A stretch of 48,334 nt of DNA from Bacteroides sp. (GCA_019416685.1 DXWV01000010.1:1-48334), one strand, 5' to 3'; shown: positions 13,851 through 24,467, counted from the first letter of the stretch. Notes: generated by a model not told the origin, from the letters alone. A program made the numbers and translations.

Positions 13851-15380
13851 TTATTCAATCCCTGACCCATCCGGGTATTTCACAAAATCTCCGGTAGCTT
13901 TTGCTACAGGTATAGTAGCATTTGTCTTCTTTAAATGGCGGGTCAAATCCTTTGCCAGTTTCAAAGCTATCTTCTGATATGCTTTTTCGCCTATGAGATT
14001 ATGCTGTTCCGAGATATCTTCTTTCAGATTAAACAGAGCTGACGTCTGCGATTCATAATAATATATCAACTTCCAATTTCCCTCAATAACAGCACTTTGC
14101 GGGGAACCGGTCGTTTCGTGCCGTTCTCCCCAGTTGTTAGGATAATGAAAATATAAAGGTCTCTTCTGATCTCCTTGTTTCCCTTTTAAGTGTGCAACAA
14201 AACTTCTGCCATCAATAATCTGTGGAGTATGTATTTTCCTTTTCACACCTGCAAGTTCCAGTATACTGGGAAAAAAATCTTCTATAATCACAGGAGTTGT
14301 ATTCACAGTAGAAGGTTGTGTGACTCCCGGCCAGTAAACAATCATAGGTTCACGAATCCCCCCTTCTTTTAATGAACCCTTTCCCTCACTCAACGGATAA
14401 TTTTTATCTGTACGCCCAATGGTATATCCCCCGTTATCAGACATAAAGATAATAACAGTGTTTTGAGCAATACCTTTTACTTCCAGATAATCCATGAGAT
14501 CTCCCAGGCTCTTATCCATACCTTCCACCAGTCCGGCATACTGCGCTTCTTTATGCGAAAGCCCTTTAGCTACATATTTATTATAAAACCTTTTGTCAGT
14601 AGCAAAAGGAGCATGAACTGCATAATGGCTCATATACAAAAAGAAAGGTTTTTCTTTAGCAAGGGCTTTATCCATAAGTCCTTTGGCTTCCAGAGTCAAA
14701 GCCTCAGTCAAGAAAGTATCCGTACCATGATATTTCTCCAGATCCGGTACTGCCCATATCTTTGCCCATTCCGGATTTCCGTTCGCACCATACCCCTCTT
14801 CTCCCAGGTAGCTTCCCATAGCCCCGGCAGCATGTCCGGCTATATTATAATCGAAACCAATAGTCAACGGATCGGCAGCCGGAGTATCCAGAGAGCCAAA
14901 ATGCGCCTTACCTACCATCATGGTCGTGTATCCGTTTTCACGAAGCAATTCCGGTAGACATTTAGCATAGAAAGTGTAAGGTACACCTTTCTGTGGGCAT
15001 AAACCATTATAATTCCAATCACCAAATGCCAACAAATCACTTTTCCTATCTGTTGAAACATCTTTTTTTAAAGTCCAGTTAGTCACCCGATGCCTTGCTG
15101 CATTAGCTCCGGTGAAAAGGCTCACCCGTGATGGTGAACTGATAGAGTTGGCATAAGCATGAGTAAACTTAACCCCCATTTGTGCCAATCGCTCCATATT
15201 GGGCGTATGATAAATCTGGTTTAGTTCCGTTGTCTCCGTCCAGAAAGGAACCGAAGTATCCTGCCAACCCATATCATCCACCAAAAAGAGGATGATATTA
15301 GGCTGTTGTTGGGCTGTTAACGGTCCGGATAAAATCAAGGCAGAAGCAGCAGTCCATAATTTACGCTTATCTACATTCAT
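13851..15380 (-). CDS. Sulfatase (S1 family, serine type)
   Basis: 509 residues with an N-terminal signal peptide ending near LTAQ. The core motif SSPSR (Ser81 to Arg85) fits (C/S)-x-P-x-R, with the serine that is converted to formylglycine by an anaerobic maturase not encoded here. Metal ligands come from FLVDDMGWQD at the start and FMSDNGGYT late. GKAHFG and SHYAVHAPF supply further active-site residues. The general look (DTSVPFW, ARHRVTNWTLKK) resembles galactose/GalNAc-acting S1 subfamilies such as S1_16, but I cannot fix the subfamily. It is the last gene of the locus, probably removing sulfate from Gal or GalNAc in the periplasm. Confidence 0.93.
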   Translation of the reverse strand: MNVDKRKLWTAASALILSGPLTAQQQPNIILFLVDDMGWQDTSVPFWTETTELNQIYHTPNMERLAQMGVKFTHAYANSISSPSRVSLFTGANAARHRVTNWTLKKDVSTDRKSDLLAFGDWNYNGLCPQKGVPYTFYAKCLPELLRENGYTTMMVGKAHFGSLDTPAADPLTIGFDYNIAGHAAGAMGSYLGEEGYGANGNPEWAKIWAVPDLEKYHGTDTFLTEALTLEAKGLMDKALAKEKPFFLYMSHYAVHAPFATDKRFYNKYVAKGLSHKEAQYAGLVEGMDKSLGDLMDYLEVKGIAQNTVIIFMSDNGGYTIGRTDKNYPLSEGKGSLKEGGIREPMIVYWPGVTQPSTVNTTPVIIEDFFPSILELAGVKRKIHTPQIIDGRSFVAHLKGKQGDQKRPLYFHYPNNWGERHETTGSPQSAVIEGNWKLIYYYESQTSALFNLKEDISEQHNLIGEKAYQKIALKLAKDLTRHLKKTNATIPVAKATGDFVKYPDGSGIE

Positions 15381-15434
15381 GGTATTTTCTTGTTTAATAG
15401 ATTTTTTCTGTTACAACTTAGAAACTGCTTTAAT

Positions 15435-17249
15435 TTACTTTTCAGCAGTTACGCCAATCTCATTTATTCCCACCTTTGCAGGAGTGTCGGTCGGCGTAGT
15501 AGCTTCCAACCTGATAAAACGTGCTTTCACTTTTTCCTTAAATGGTACTGTTTGCGGAAGCGGGTTGTGCATAATATTACTAAATTCACCATTTACAGGC
15601 ACTTCCTGCCAATTATTTCCATCAGTACTTACAAAGAATTTATACCTGAATGCCATAGTCGGTTTTGCCTCTGCCTTAGCAGGAGCATATGTAAAAGCAC
15701 TTAATATTACCGATTTACCTAAATCAATGGTAAGTGGAGAATCAGACACCTGTTTCCAGGTAGTACGCGGCAAATTATTCCAATCCACCTCTTCACTTTC
15801 TTCTTGCAAAGGAGCCACATAGAAAGCTGCTACCCGGCTGATATTAGCAGTCAGACGACAATTTTTAATTTTAATCCTTAACTGATTGGCTTTTATATCA
15901 GGAAAACGTAACAAACGTTTATAGCCAACCGTAGTCCCCTGAGCTATCTCTTTCCAACCATCAGCAGTCTGTGCCTCCACAGAAAAAGCTTCTACACGCT
16001 GTCCTCTTGCGATATCTTCCTGCAACATCACTACATTTATTTCCGAACCGGATTTTAGTTTGTAGGTACGCTCTCCATTCGGAGTAGCCTCCCATAACTT
16101 CTGCCCCTCTTTCACCCTGTCATCTGCAAAAGCCTGTTTACGATACTCGGCAAACTCTTTCAAACGAGTCACATCCGCCTCATTAATCAATCCTCGACGA
16201 TCCGGCGGAATATTCAATAACAAGACAGAATTGTAACCAACGGATTGGAAATAGATATCCGCCAGATGCTTCAGACTTTTCACCTTGTTATCCTCTTCTT
16301 TATGATAGAACCATCCCGGACGAATAGAAACATCCACCTCAGACGGGTACCAGAAGAGTTCGGTTGCATTCTTCAGTATATCACGACTCCCTAAATCTTC
16401 TGCCTTACTGAACACTCCCAACCGTCTATTATTTTCCTCCGAACGGGCATAGATTCCCGGAGTAAGTACCGTAGCACTCCATTCCGTTTCACGGCCAATT
16501 CCTTTTTCATTACCAACCCAGCGAACATCATCTCCCATTATAGCCATCACAGCCTTAGGCTGTAACTTCTGAATTGTTTTATAAAATGCATCCCAGTCAT
16601 AGACTTGTTTCTTCCCGTTAGGACCTTCACCATTTGCACCGTCAAACCACACTTCGTGTACTTCTCCGTAGTTAGTAAGCAACTCCGTCAATTGTTGAAT
16701 AAAGAACTGATTATATTTCGGAGAATCGCCATAACATGAAGCGTTTCTGTCCCATGGAGAGAGATAAACACCGAACTTCATTCCATATTTATCACAAGCG
16801 TCACGAAGTTCTTTCACAACATCCCCTTTACCATTCTTCCAGGAAGAAGAAGCTACGGAATGGGTTGTAGTTTTGGTAGGCCACAAACAGAAACCGTCAT
16901 GATGTTTAGCCGTTAAAAGGACCATTTTAAAACCGGCATCTTTCAGTGTACGTACCCACTGCTCTGCATCCAACTGTGAAGGATTAAACAAAGCCGGATC
17001 TTCTGTCCCGTCTCCCCATTCACGCCCGGTAAAAGTATTAATGCCGAAATGCAGGAATGCTGTCAGCTCCATCTGTTGCCAGGCCAATTGCTGTGGAGTC
17101 GGCACTAACCTCGCCGCCATATCTACTTTCTCCTGAAGTGTGGCATTCTGTGGAAACTCCAGATGCTTCACATAATACCCTTTCTCATTTTGTGCCTGTC
17201 CACTACAAATCGAAGCGAACAGAATGACTAATAATAAAAGTTTTTTCAT
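15435..17249 (-). CDS. Alpha-L-fucosidase (GH29) with C-terminal discoidin-like domain
   Basis: 604 residues from the ATG at 17249, chosen because it begins the signal peptide MKKLLLLVILFASICSGQAQ. An upstream ATG (17294) would add 15 residues before it. GH29 motifs: FLHFGINTFTGREWGDG, LTAKHHDGFCLWPT, GVYLSPWDR and HEVWFDGANGEGP, with nucleophile Asp203. After the barrel a beta domain is followed by an F5/8 type C module (LTIDLGKSVILSAFTYAP, FRYKFFVSTDGNNW, RFIRLEATT), which may bind glycan. It would remove terminal fucose so that the beta-galactosidases can work. It is separated from the upstream GH2 gene by a small repeat. Confidence 0.94.
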   Translation of the reverse strand: MKKLLLLVILFASICSGQAQNEKGYYVKHLEFPQNATLQEKVDMAARLVPTPQQLAWQQMELTAFLHFGINTFTGREWGDGTEDPALFNPSQLDAEQWVRTLKDAGFKMVLLTAKHHDGFCLWPTKTTTHSVASSSWKNGKGDVVKELRDACDKYGMKFGVYLSPWDRNASCYGDSPKYNQFFIQQLTELLTNYGEVHEVWFDGANGEGPNGKKQVYDWDAFYKTIQKLQPKAVMAIMGDDVRWVGNEKGIGRETEWSATVLTPGIYARSEENNRRLGVFSKAEDLGSRDILKNATELFWYPSEVDVSIRPGWFYHKEEDNKVKSLKHLADIYFQSVGYNSVLLLNIPPDRRGLINEADVTRLKEFAEYRKQAFADDRVKEGQKLWEATPNGERTYKLKSGSEINVVMLQEDIARGQRVEAFSVEAQTADGWKEIAQGTTVGYKRLLRFPDIKANQLRIKIKNCRLTANISRVAAFYVAPLQEESEEVDWNNLPRTTWKQVSDSPLTIDLGKSVILSAFTYAPAKAEAKPTMAFRYKFFVSTDGNNWQEVPVNGEFSNIMHNPLPQTVPFKEKVKARFIRLEATTPTDTPAKVGINEIGVTAEK

Positions 17250-17280
17250 TGGTTGTATATTTACGTTTAGTTCACTATAT

Positions 17281-17366
17281 TCACCACAGAGCACGCCGCA
17301 GAGTATTATTGTTAAAACTAAAATAAATAAAACTCTGTGTGACTCAGTGAAACTCTGTGATAAATA
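17281..17366. repeat. Intergenic CACAGAG/CTCTGTG repeat
   Basis: ACCACAGAG and further AGAG units on the left face three CTCTGTG-type units on the right (17335-17362), forming a potential stem between two operon genes. Same family as 8471-8691. Confidence 0.55.
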
Positions 17367-20039
17367 TTATCTTTTTTCTCCGAAATCAGTTTGTTGCTGT
17401 TCCACTTCTTTCAATTTATATTGATTCAATTCCATCTGCAACTTCTTAACTTCCCGGGCACAATCTTCATCTCTCACTTTATCTGCACTTTTCTCCCGAA
17501 CCATTTTAACAGCTGCGTTTTCTTCTGCTACATCAAAAATTAAAGGATAAGTGACCGGATGTGTTTCTATCTCAATCGTTTCACTGGCAGGCATCTGTTT
17601 ACCTTCTATCAATACAGAAGCACGAATTTTAATTTTTCCCGGAGTGGTAGTGGACTTCACAAGCACAGGTGCCGTCCCCCACTGTATAGGACGCGGATTG
17701 GCCATCACATCCTCTCCACCCAAAATTACACCTTCACCCTCTATTTCAAAACGAATAAAATAATTATTCAAACGCTTAATATTTCCATTATCATCGGCAA
17801 CAGCAGCAACCACCGTCACAATATCCGAACCGTTAGCCTCCATATTCATACCTTCATTATCAATCCATAACAAAAGTCTGGAAGGACGGCGTGCCGGCGA
17901 TACCTTATGAGTAGCCACTACTTTTCCATCCATAATTCCCTCTGCGAGCATATATACATCTGTCTGTTTTCTTTGGCGGGACAGCGCTTTATCCTGCATA
18001 AAGTCATACACATCTTCAAATGTTATTACAGGCGAAGGCATCCCCTTCTCTCTGTTTTCTTTTTTATAGTAATACTGTTTACCATCCTTAAATACCGTCA
18101 AGCGAACTTCTTCACAATTGGAATAAACCGTCACATCCTTTGGTGAGAAGGGAGTCATAGCATGCGCAATATATACCATCGGCCCAGTTTCGGCAATCAA
18201 ATCTTCCTTTTGCGGACTACGTTGTGACTTAAACATATAATATGAATATTTGGGCTGGCGGAAAGCATCCATAATACCTCCGTAAAATGGATCGGGATGA
18301 TATCCCCGCTGATGATCGAATGAGTGCCATAAACAACCTCCGATATGTTGACGGGTTGTTTGATACAAAGTTTCATAGCAAGTATATGGATAAGAAGGAT
18401 TAGCATATCCCCGTGCCTGAATCAACATAGGTGTTTCTCCCCAGGCGCGGCTGGCGCGACTGGGAGAATTATGCGAACTCCAATCATCCACATTGTCTCC
18501 CCATTCACGAGTAAAATACGTTATTTCCGGATGTTCTGCTTCCTCTTTATCTACTCCTCCCAAATGAGGATGTTTAAAAAGCACAGGGAAGTATTCATGC
18601 CCTTTGGCTTCGGAATCACAACCTGTATAGCAATAAGGGTATGGATATTCTTCCATTACAATATCTCTCACTTTCTGTGCAAAATCGGCCGGATACCAAG
18701 TCTCATTCAAAATAGGCTCCCACATCCATACGGAAGGATGGTTACGATCTCGCCTCACCATGTTTCGAATATCCGAATATACCCGCTGAGCAAACTCGGG
18801 AGCCTCATTCCAAAACTGCCATCCCGGAGTATTGACTATCACGAAAAGTCCAAGTTCATCACAAGCATCCATAAAAGCCGGATCTTGCGGATAATGAGCA
18901 TTTCTGATCACTTTCAGACCGGCATCTCTCAGTTTCTTTGCATCCCGCCAGTGCATACTGTTAGAAAGCGCATTGCCTACAACAGCAAAATCCTGATGAC
19001 GATTGGCTCCAATCAATGGAGCATCATAAGGTTTCCCATTCAGCCAGAAACCGTCTTTTCCTTTAAATTCGATACTGCGTACACCAATACGACGTTTATA
19101 TCCATCAATCGTATTTCCGTGGTTATCCTGTACATATACATGCAGTTGATACAAATAAGGAGAATCCGGCGACCAAAGGTAAGGGTCAGAAAGTCTGATC
19201 TTATTGGCAACAATCGTAGCTTTTTGTTTTCCAACAGAAAGTTTGTGAGTAGTTTCACCAACCTTTTCAGCATTAGCATCCCACAGTTCATAAACGACTC
19301 TCCCGTTAAAAGACTGTTTACGGTCATTCCTAACCTGTATATTCAGTAAAATATCTGCTGTCTGCTCTGACACTTTATCAAAAGCCACAAACAAACCACC
19401 CCCTGCTATCTGATTCTCATAATTCGGATCAGTTATATAAACATCATTGTGAGCTATCAACCAGCAATCCCGGTAAATCCCCCCACAATAGGTAAAGTCC
19501 AATACATCCTGTGCCTTACCAGGAGGATAAGAAGGATCATCGCTATTATCGGCACATACTGCTATTACATTCTCTTTTTCAAAAGTCACATAAGGAGTTA
19601 TGTCGGCAATTACCGGTAGAAATCCCCCGAAATGTTCATTAATCAACCGGCCATTTATCCATACCTTCGATTTCCCCATAATTGCTTCAAAATGAAGAAA
19701 CAGTTTTTTATTTTTAAGGTTACTATCAGGAGTAAAATGTTTACGATACCATACTTCACCCTGATAATTTATACATCCGCTTGCTTCTGTCGGTAAATAT
19801 TCTATTCCGTCCGGCAATGAGACGACCGCCCAGTTATCGTCATCGAAATCGGTCCTCCAGGCTTCCGGCATACTTCCTTTATAAAAACGCCAAGCCGGAT
19901 TCATCGAAAAGACTTCACGTCCGGTGTGTTCCAACGGATAAAAGCCAGCCACAGAATATTGGGGCTGATAAGCAGCCTTTACAGAAGTTACATATATCAA
20001 AAATAAAAGTAACAAATAAAAAACTTTCTTCATAATCAT
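17367..20039 (-). CDS. Glycoside hydrolase family 2 protein (beta-galactosidase-like)
   Basis: 890 residues with a signal peptide (cleavage after VKAA). Domains in order: sugar-binding jelly roll (to about 190), Ig-like domain, TIM barrel (about 325-620) and C-terminal Ig-like domains. The acid/base is in MWEPILNETW (Asn445-Glu446) and the nucleophile is probably Glu512 in TREWGD. The C-terminus (about residues 835-890) is an unusual charged coiled coil (EVKKLQMELNQYKLKEVEQQ) not usual for GH2. The exact substrate cannot be read from sequence; beta-galactosidase is most likely given the neighbours. Part of the downstream unit of the locus. Confidence 0.9.
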   Translation of the reverse strand: MIMKKVFYLLLLFLIYVTSVKAAYQPQYSVAGFYPLEHTGREVFSMNPAWRFYKGSMPEAWRTDFDDDNWAVVSLPDGIEYLPTEASGCINYQGEVWYRKHFTPDSNLKNKKLFLHFEAIMGKSKVWINGRLINEHFGGFLPVIADITPYVTFEKENVIAVCADNSDDPSYPPGKAQDVLDFTYCGGIYRDCWLIAHNDVYITDPNYENQIAGGGLFVAFDKVSEQTADILLNIQVRNDRKQSFNGRVVYELWDANAEKVGETTHKLSVGKQKATIVANKIRLSDPYLWSPDSPYLYQLHVYVQDNHGNTIDGYKRRIGVRSIEFKGKDGFWLNGKPYDAPLIGANRHQDFAVVGNALSNSMHWRDAKKLRDAGLKVIRNAHYPQDPAFMDACDELGLFVIVNTPGWQFWNEAPEFAQRVYSDIRNMVRRDRNHPSVWMWEPILNETWYPADFAQKVRDIVMEEYPYPYCYTGCDSEAKGHEYFPVLFKHPHLGGVDKEEAEHPEITYFTREWGDNVDDWSSHNSPSRASRAWGETPMLIQARGYANPSYPYTCYETLYQTTRQHIGGCLWHSFDHQRGYHPDPFYGGIMDAFRQPKYSYYMFKSQRSPQKEDLIAETGPMVYIAHAMTPFSPKDVTVYSNCEEVRLTVFKDGKQYYYKKENREKGMPSPVITFEDVYDFMQDKALSRQRKQTDVYMLAEGIMDGKVVATHKVSPARRPSRLLLWIDNEGMNMEANGSDIVTVVAAVADDNGNIKRLNNYFIRFEIEGEGVILGGEDVMANPRPIQWGTAPVLVKSTTTPGKIKIRASVLIEGKQMPASETIEIETHPVTYPLIFDVAEENAAVKMVREKSADKVRDEDCAREVKKLQMELNQYKLKEVEQQQTDFGEKR

Positions 20040-20064
20040 ATTATTTATAGTTATACTACTATCC

Positions 20065-21195
20065 TTAAACCTTTAAAAATAACCTACATTTATACATTGT
20101 CATCAAAAGTACAAAAAGAATAAGATAATTAGCAAAAGTCAACCACACAGGATAATAATTTCCCAAATATTGTTCCAGCCCATAACTAACCGAAGCAGCA
20201 ACACAACGGAAATTTACGACTTCCCCCAATACGTAAGCCGTGATTGAATTCATACCATATATTTTCAGCCAATTCAGCCCTCGCGTATGTCCTTTATAGT
20301 CAATCCAATAATAGAATAATGCCATTAACAGAAAGCAATATCCACCAGATAATAATGCCATACTTCCGGTCCATAAGCGTTTAATGACAGGCATTTGTAA
20401 ACTCCACAGTCCTGCCATCCCTATCAAAAATAATCCTATAAGCAGTAATATTTGTACAACCTTTTTCCGATTCGTTTTGCCTTCTTTCATTATTTTTCCG
20501 GCAAAAGCTCCAAGCATAACAGTAACCCCAAATGTCAGGCTACTCCATACCCACGTATAATTGTATTGAGATGAAAAGCTCCAAGTTCCGTCTTCATTCC
20601 AATAAACTCCATCCCGGAAACGTCCCAAACCCCATCGGTCTACCTGCTCTGCAAAGTTTCCTGCTGGTGTAAAGTCACCCAGAAATGTCATAGGAATCCA
20701 GTAGACAAGAAGTAATAACAGCGTTATTATTATTTGCCATCTGAATGAAAAATGTAATTGGATAACTGCTGCAATAAAATAACCTACAGCAATAGATTGT
20801 AATGTATTAGAATAGAAAGAAATGTGCTTGCTATCAAATCCAAGTAAATTTCCCTGGACAATCATCCCGAAAACAAAAAGTAAAATAACCCGTTTAAGAA
20901 TCCGCCGATAAACAGGCCAATAATCTACAGAAGCATTCTTGTATTTAGATAAGGAAAAAGGCATTGAAGCCCCTGTCATAAAGAGAAAAAGCGGCATTAC
21001 AAGATCCCAGAAACGAAACCCTTCCCAAACTTCATGGTCGAACTGATAAAGAACCTCATCGAGAAATGGCAGATTCAACTGTCGTGCCAGTGCAACGAAC
21101 ACCGGTTGAAAAAAGACAAGAAGAAATAAGTCAAAACCTCTAAGTATATCCAATGAGGCTAATCGGGTAAAATCATTTTCCGGTATTTTGTTCAT
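20065..21195 (-). CDS. DUF5009-like multi-pass membrane acyltransferase
   Basis: 376 residues with about ten membrane helices. The start (RLASLDILRGFDLFLLVFFQ) and the VMPLFLFMTGASMPFSL stretch are typical of the heparan-alpha-glucosaminide N-acetyltransferase-like / DUF5009 family. YGMNSITAYVLGEVVNF comes near the end. The family is proposed to move acetyl groups across a membrane onto sugars. It has no signal peptide and should sit in the inner membrane. Lying between two GH2 genes (25 and 98 bp away) in one operon, it may modify a sugar released in the periplasm. This is inference. Confidence 0.85.
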   Translation of the reverse strand: MNKIPENDFTRLASLDILRGFDLFLLVFFQPVFVALARQLNLPFLDEVLYQFDHEVWEGFRFWDLVMPLFLFMTGASMPFSLSKYKNASVDYWPVYRRILKRVILLFVFGMIVQGNLLGFDSKHISFYSNTLQSIAVGYFIAAVIQLHFSFRWQIIITLLLLLVYWIPMTFLGDFTPAGNFAEQVDRWGLGRFRDGVYWNEDGTWSFSSQYNYTWVWSSLTFGVTVMLGAFAGKIMKEGKTNRKKVVQILLLIGLFLIGMAGLWSLQMPVIKRLWTGSMALLSGGYCFLLMALFYYWIDYKGHTRGLNWLKIYGMNSITAYVLGEVVNFRCVAASVSYGLEQYLGNYYPVWLTFANYLILFVLLMTMYKCRLFLKV

Positions 21196-21293
21196 AGTGT
21201 TTTATCGATTTAATCCCCGGAAGAAAAACAGGAAAACCAATGAGGTACCTCCTTTCAGAGATATCCTCATTAGTATATATAACTCTCTCTCTT

Positions 21294-24200
21294 TTACTTC
21301 ACAGGATAAATAGTGAAATCAAAGGTTTGCTTTGTCAATGGAACCAGATAGGAAGACAAAACTCCCGGACCACAAGTAGCAGTACCTACCCCAGCTTGTT
21401 CAGCATCCAGATGTATCGTTATTTTGCCGTCCCGTTTCAATTCATTAATATGACGTGCCTTCTCTAATATTACATCTGAGAAAGGAATAGTGCTAAACTG
21501 GAATAAAGAATTTGCCTCTATCCAGCAACCTTTCCCATATTCGTCAGTCAATTGCATCCACCGGACATCCGTCCGGTTACCTGTAGACTGAGGAACAACG
21601 TAATAATGGAACATCCGTTCAGGAGTTGTTTCATAAATACCTATTTTCCCCGATTGATTCCGGTCAGTATAGGTTTCATGTTCCCCACGGCCCAGATAAG
21701 TTACATTTTCGTAGGTATCCTTCATTTCAAAAGTAACTCCCAATCGAGCCATCGATTTTACCAATGAAGTATCCGGTTCAAAAGTAGTCTGCACTTTCAT
21801 GGAACCGTCACGATTCAAAGCATATATAAACTCGGCATTTCCTATTTTCTTTCCTTCGGCATTCAGAATATCAGCTTTCACAGTTATCTTATTCTTACCT
21901 TCTTTCAAAGAGACCACCTTTTGTGTCAATTGATCCAGACCGGCCTGTCGCCAGAGTTTAGCACCATGCTGATCGCGGTTATCATTATCCGTAGCCGGGC
22001 GGAATAAACTCAATGTTATCGGACTTGCCAATAATTCTTCTCCATCCAGACAAAGAGATTTCAAAGCACCGGTAGCCTCATCAACTATAAACGTTGTGTT
22101 CCCCGCTTTGGCAGGTTTGCCAGACCAACTGTTTGTAGATACAGGAAGTACAAACTGGTCATAGGCAACCTCCCAATCGGATGTTACCAACGGAGTAGCC
22201 TCCATCCGCGTCCAGCTCAGATTCAGATAAGCCTCACGAAGCGTTTTAGGAAGTTTCACAGCTCCCAAAGTGATATTCACTACGGCATGCGGAGCACAAG
22301 TCACCTCTTTACTTCCTTCAGCAACAATCGTTCCGTCATCTCCCGTCACACTCCAATGAAGAAGATATTCATTCAAATCCGAAAAATCGAACCAATTCTT
22401 CACTCGGATAGTCAGGTTCTTCTTATCAACCAATGTACTCTTGATATTCTGATAGATTTTCTTCACCTCCAGCAGATGTGGATGAGGTTCACGAACAGCA
22501 TTCACCAAACCGTTACAACAGAAATTACCAAAACTCGGCACATCCTTAGGACCGTAATCGCCACCGTATGTCCAATACCAGTTACCATCCTTATCTACCT
22601 CACGGAAAGACTGATCTACCCAATCCCAGATGCAACCACCCTGAGCCATAGGTTCGTTCTCGAAAACATCCCAGTATTCCTTCATACCACCACAGCTATT
22701 GCCCATGGCATGAAGATACTCACAAAGGATGAAAGGACGGTAAATATCCTTGCGGGCTACGTACTCTTTAATGACATCCACACTGCGGTACATACGGCAA
22801 TAAATATCCGTATTGTAATTTTCTTCCGCACGTTCATATTGTACGGGACGATTCTTTTCTACCGACTTCAGCCAGTCATACGTACGCTCAAAATTAATTC
22901 CGTTGCCGGCTTCATTGCCTAATGACCAGATCACAATGGCAGGATGATTCTTTGAACGCTCATACATACGATGCGTACGATCCATATGAGCCGTAAGCCA
23001 CGTACTGTCTTTTGCCAAAGAGGCAGGTCCATAGCCCATACCGTGAGATTCGATATTTGCTTCATCAATCATATAAAGACCATACCGGTCACAAAGCTGA
23101 TACCAATAAGGATGAGCAGGATAATGGGAATTACGAACGGTATTGATATTATACTGTTTCATCAGCTTGATATCCTCTTCCATCAGTTCCTTACTTACTG
23201 TCCGCCCCAACTGTGAATGCTCATGACGGTTTACCCCTTTCACCAATACAGGCACACCATTGATGCAGAAACGACCGTCCTTTATTTCAGAAGTACGGAA
23301 ACCGACTTTCGTCCCGGTCACCTCAATAACTTTTCCATTAGCGTCTTTCAATTCCAATATCAATGTATACAGATTTGGATGTTCCGCACTCCATTTTTCA
23401 ACATCCGGGATACGTTTCTCATCAAAAGTAATCAAATTACTCAAGCCACGGGACTTAATCGGTTGACTACCATTCAATACTGTCTTCCCGGCCTCATTCT
23501 GCAATTCATAGGCAATAGTAGCTATTCCGGTAGCCGCTCCTTCTACAGTCACATCAAGTTCGAAAACTCCGTCTTTATAAGTATTCTTTTCAAGGACAGA
23601 GGTCACTTTATAATCGGCAATATATTGCTTGGGAGTACTGTAAAGATACACATCCCGTTCAATGCCGCTTAGTCGCCACATATCCTGACACTCAAGATAA
23701 GCACCTGCACTCCAACGGTAGACCTCAAGAGCAATTGTATTTTCCCCTTTTTTCAGCTTGTCGGTAATATCCCATTCGGCAGGGGTCTTAGAATCCTGGT
23801 TGTATCCTAAAAACTCTCCATTCACCCATGCATAATAAAATGAAATGACCCCTTCACAGCAAAGTATCACCCGACGACCTTCCCAACCGGCAGGAATCGT
23901 AAAAGTCCGACGATAAGAACCCACCTCATTCTCTTCAGATGGAACCAACGGCGGATTCTTCTTGAAGTTGAACATCTTATCATCAAATTCATAAGTCTCG
24001 TTTACATAAATAGCCGTACCATACCCCTGACGCTCCCAGTTACCCGGCACATTGATATCGGCCCATCCTCCGGTATAAAACGAAGGTTTATAAAAATCTT
24101 TCGGACGGGTATCGGGATTCTTCACCCAATGGAACTTCCATTTGCCATTCAGACTCATATAATAAGGAGATTCTTCATAAGCTCCTTTCTCTACATCAGC

Positions 24201-24356
24201 AGCAGTTGCATACGGCCATACATAGGCATGAGGATTCAGCTTATTCAATCCTACAGCATACTGGCTTTGCCATTCGGGCTGTTGTTGTGCTGCAGCGGGA
24301 ATGATAACCAGCACTGCCAGCATCATCAGATAAATTCGTTTTAATAAGTTATTCAT
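21294..24356 (-). CDS. Beta-galactosidase, GH2 (LacZ type)
   Basis: 1020 residues, about the length of LacZ, but with a signal peptide (AAAQQQPEW) for periplasmic export. Conserved stretches: VPGNWERQGYGTAIYVN, GVNRHEHSQLGRTVS, NINTVRNSHYPAHP, WSLGNEAGNG with acid/base Glu482, and FILCEYLHAMGNS with nucleophile Glu546. The C-terminal small-chain domain (VRWMQLTDEYGKGCW, FQFSTIPFSD) is present. It cleaves terminal beta-galactose, for example from LacNAc. The preceding operon gene is the GH20 hexosaminidase, giving the alternating galactose and GlcNAc removal expected for LacNAc chains. Confidence 0.95.
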   Translation of the reverse strand: MNNLLKRIYLMMLAVLVIIPAAAQQQPEWQSQYAVGLNKLNPHAYVWPYATAADVEKGAYEESPYYMSLNGKWKFHWVKNPDTRPKDFYKPSFYTGGWADINVPGNWERQGYGTAIYVNETYEFDDKMFNFKKNPPLVPSEENEVGSYRRTFTIPAGWEGRRVILCCEGVISFYYAWVNGEFLGYNQDSKTPAEWDITDKLKKGENTIALEVYRWSAGAYLECQDMWRLSGIERDVYLYSTPKQYIADYKVTSVLEKNTYKDGVFELDVTVEGAATGIATIAYELQNEAGKTVLNGSQPIKSRGLSNLITFDEKRIPDVEKWSAEHPNLYTLILELKDANGKVIEVTGTKVGFRTSEIKDGRFCINGVPVLVKGVNRHEHSQLGRTVSKELMEEDIKLMKQYNINTVRNSHYPAHPYWYQLCDRYGLYMIDEANIESHGMGYGPASLAKDSTWLTAHMDRTHRMYERSKNHPAIVIWSLGNEAGNGINFERTYDWLKSVEKNRPVQYERAEENYNTDIYCRMYRSVDVIKEYVARKDIYRPFILCEYLHAMGNSCGGMKEYWDVFENEPMAQGGCIWDWVDQSFREVDKDGNWYWTYGGDYGPKDVPSFGNFCCNGLVNAVREPHPHLLEVKKIYQNIKSTLVDKKNLTIRVKNWFDFSDLNEYLLHWSVTGDDGTIVAEGSKEVTCAPHAVVNITLGAVKLPKTLREAYLNLSWTRMEATPLVTSDWEVAYDQFVLPVSTNSWSGKPAKAGNTTFIVDEATGALKSLCLDGEELLASPITLSLFRPATDNDNRDQHGAKLWRQAGLDQLTQKVVSLKEGKNKITVKADILNAEGKKIGNAEFIYALNRDGSMKVQTTFEPDTSLVKSMARLGVTFEMKDTYENVTYLGRGEHETYTDRNQSGKIGIYETTPERMFHYYVVPQSTGNRTDVRWMQLTDEYGKGCWIEANSLFQFSTIPFSDVILEKARHINELKRDGKITIHLDAEQAGVGTATCGPGVLSSYLVPLTKQTFDFTIYPVK

Positions 24357-24378
24357 GGTTTTATGTATTTTAATTGAG

Positions 24379-24459
24379 AATTGGGAGTTGGGAGCTGGTA
24401 GTTAGAATCCCTCCGGCATAACAGCATTAATACACTGCATAGATTCCAACTCCCAAATT
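24379..24459. repeat. Inverted repeat between GH20 and GH2 genes
   Basis: AATTGGGAGTTGG (24379-24391) and CCAACTCCCAAATT (24446-24459) are reverse complements with one extra base. Possible partial terminator or mRNA-stabilising stem within the operon. Confidence 0.6.
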
Positions 24460-24467
24460 CCAACTTC

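Noticed and set aside
18345..19349. 334-codon plus-strand ORF
   Set aside because: It is a shadow of the GH2 gene on the opposite strand, which has complete catalytic motifs.
22287..22922. 211-codon plus-strand ORF
   Set aside because: It is antisense to the LacZ-type GH2 gene with no recognisable features.
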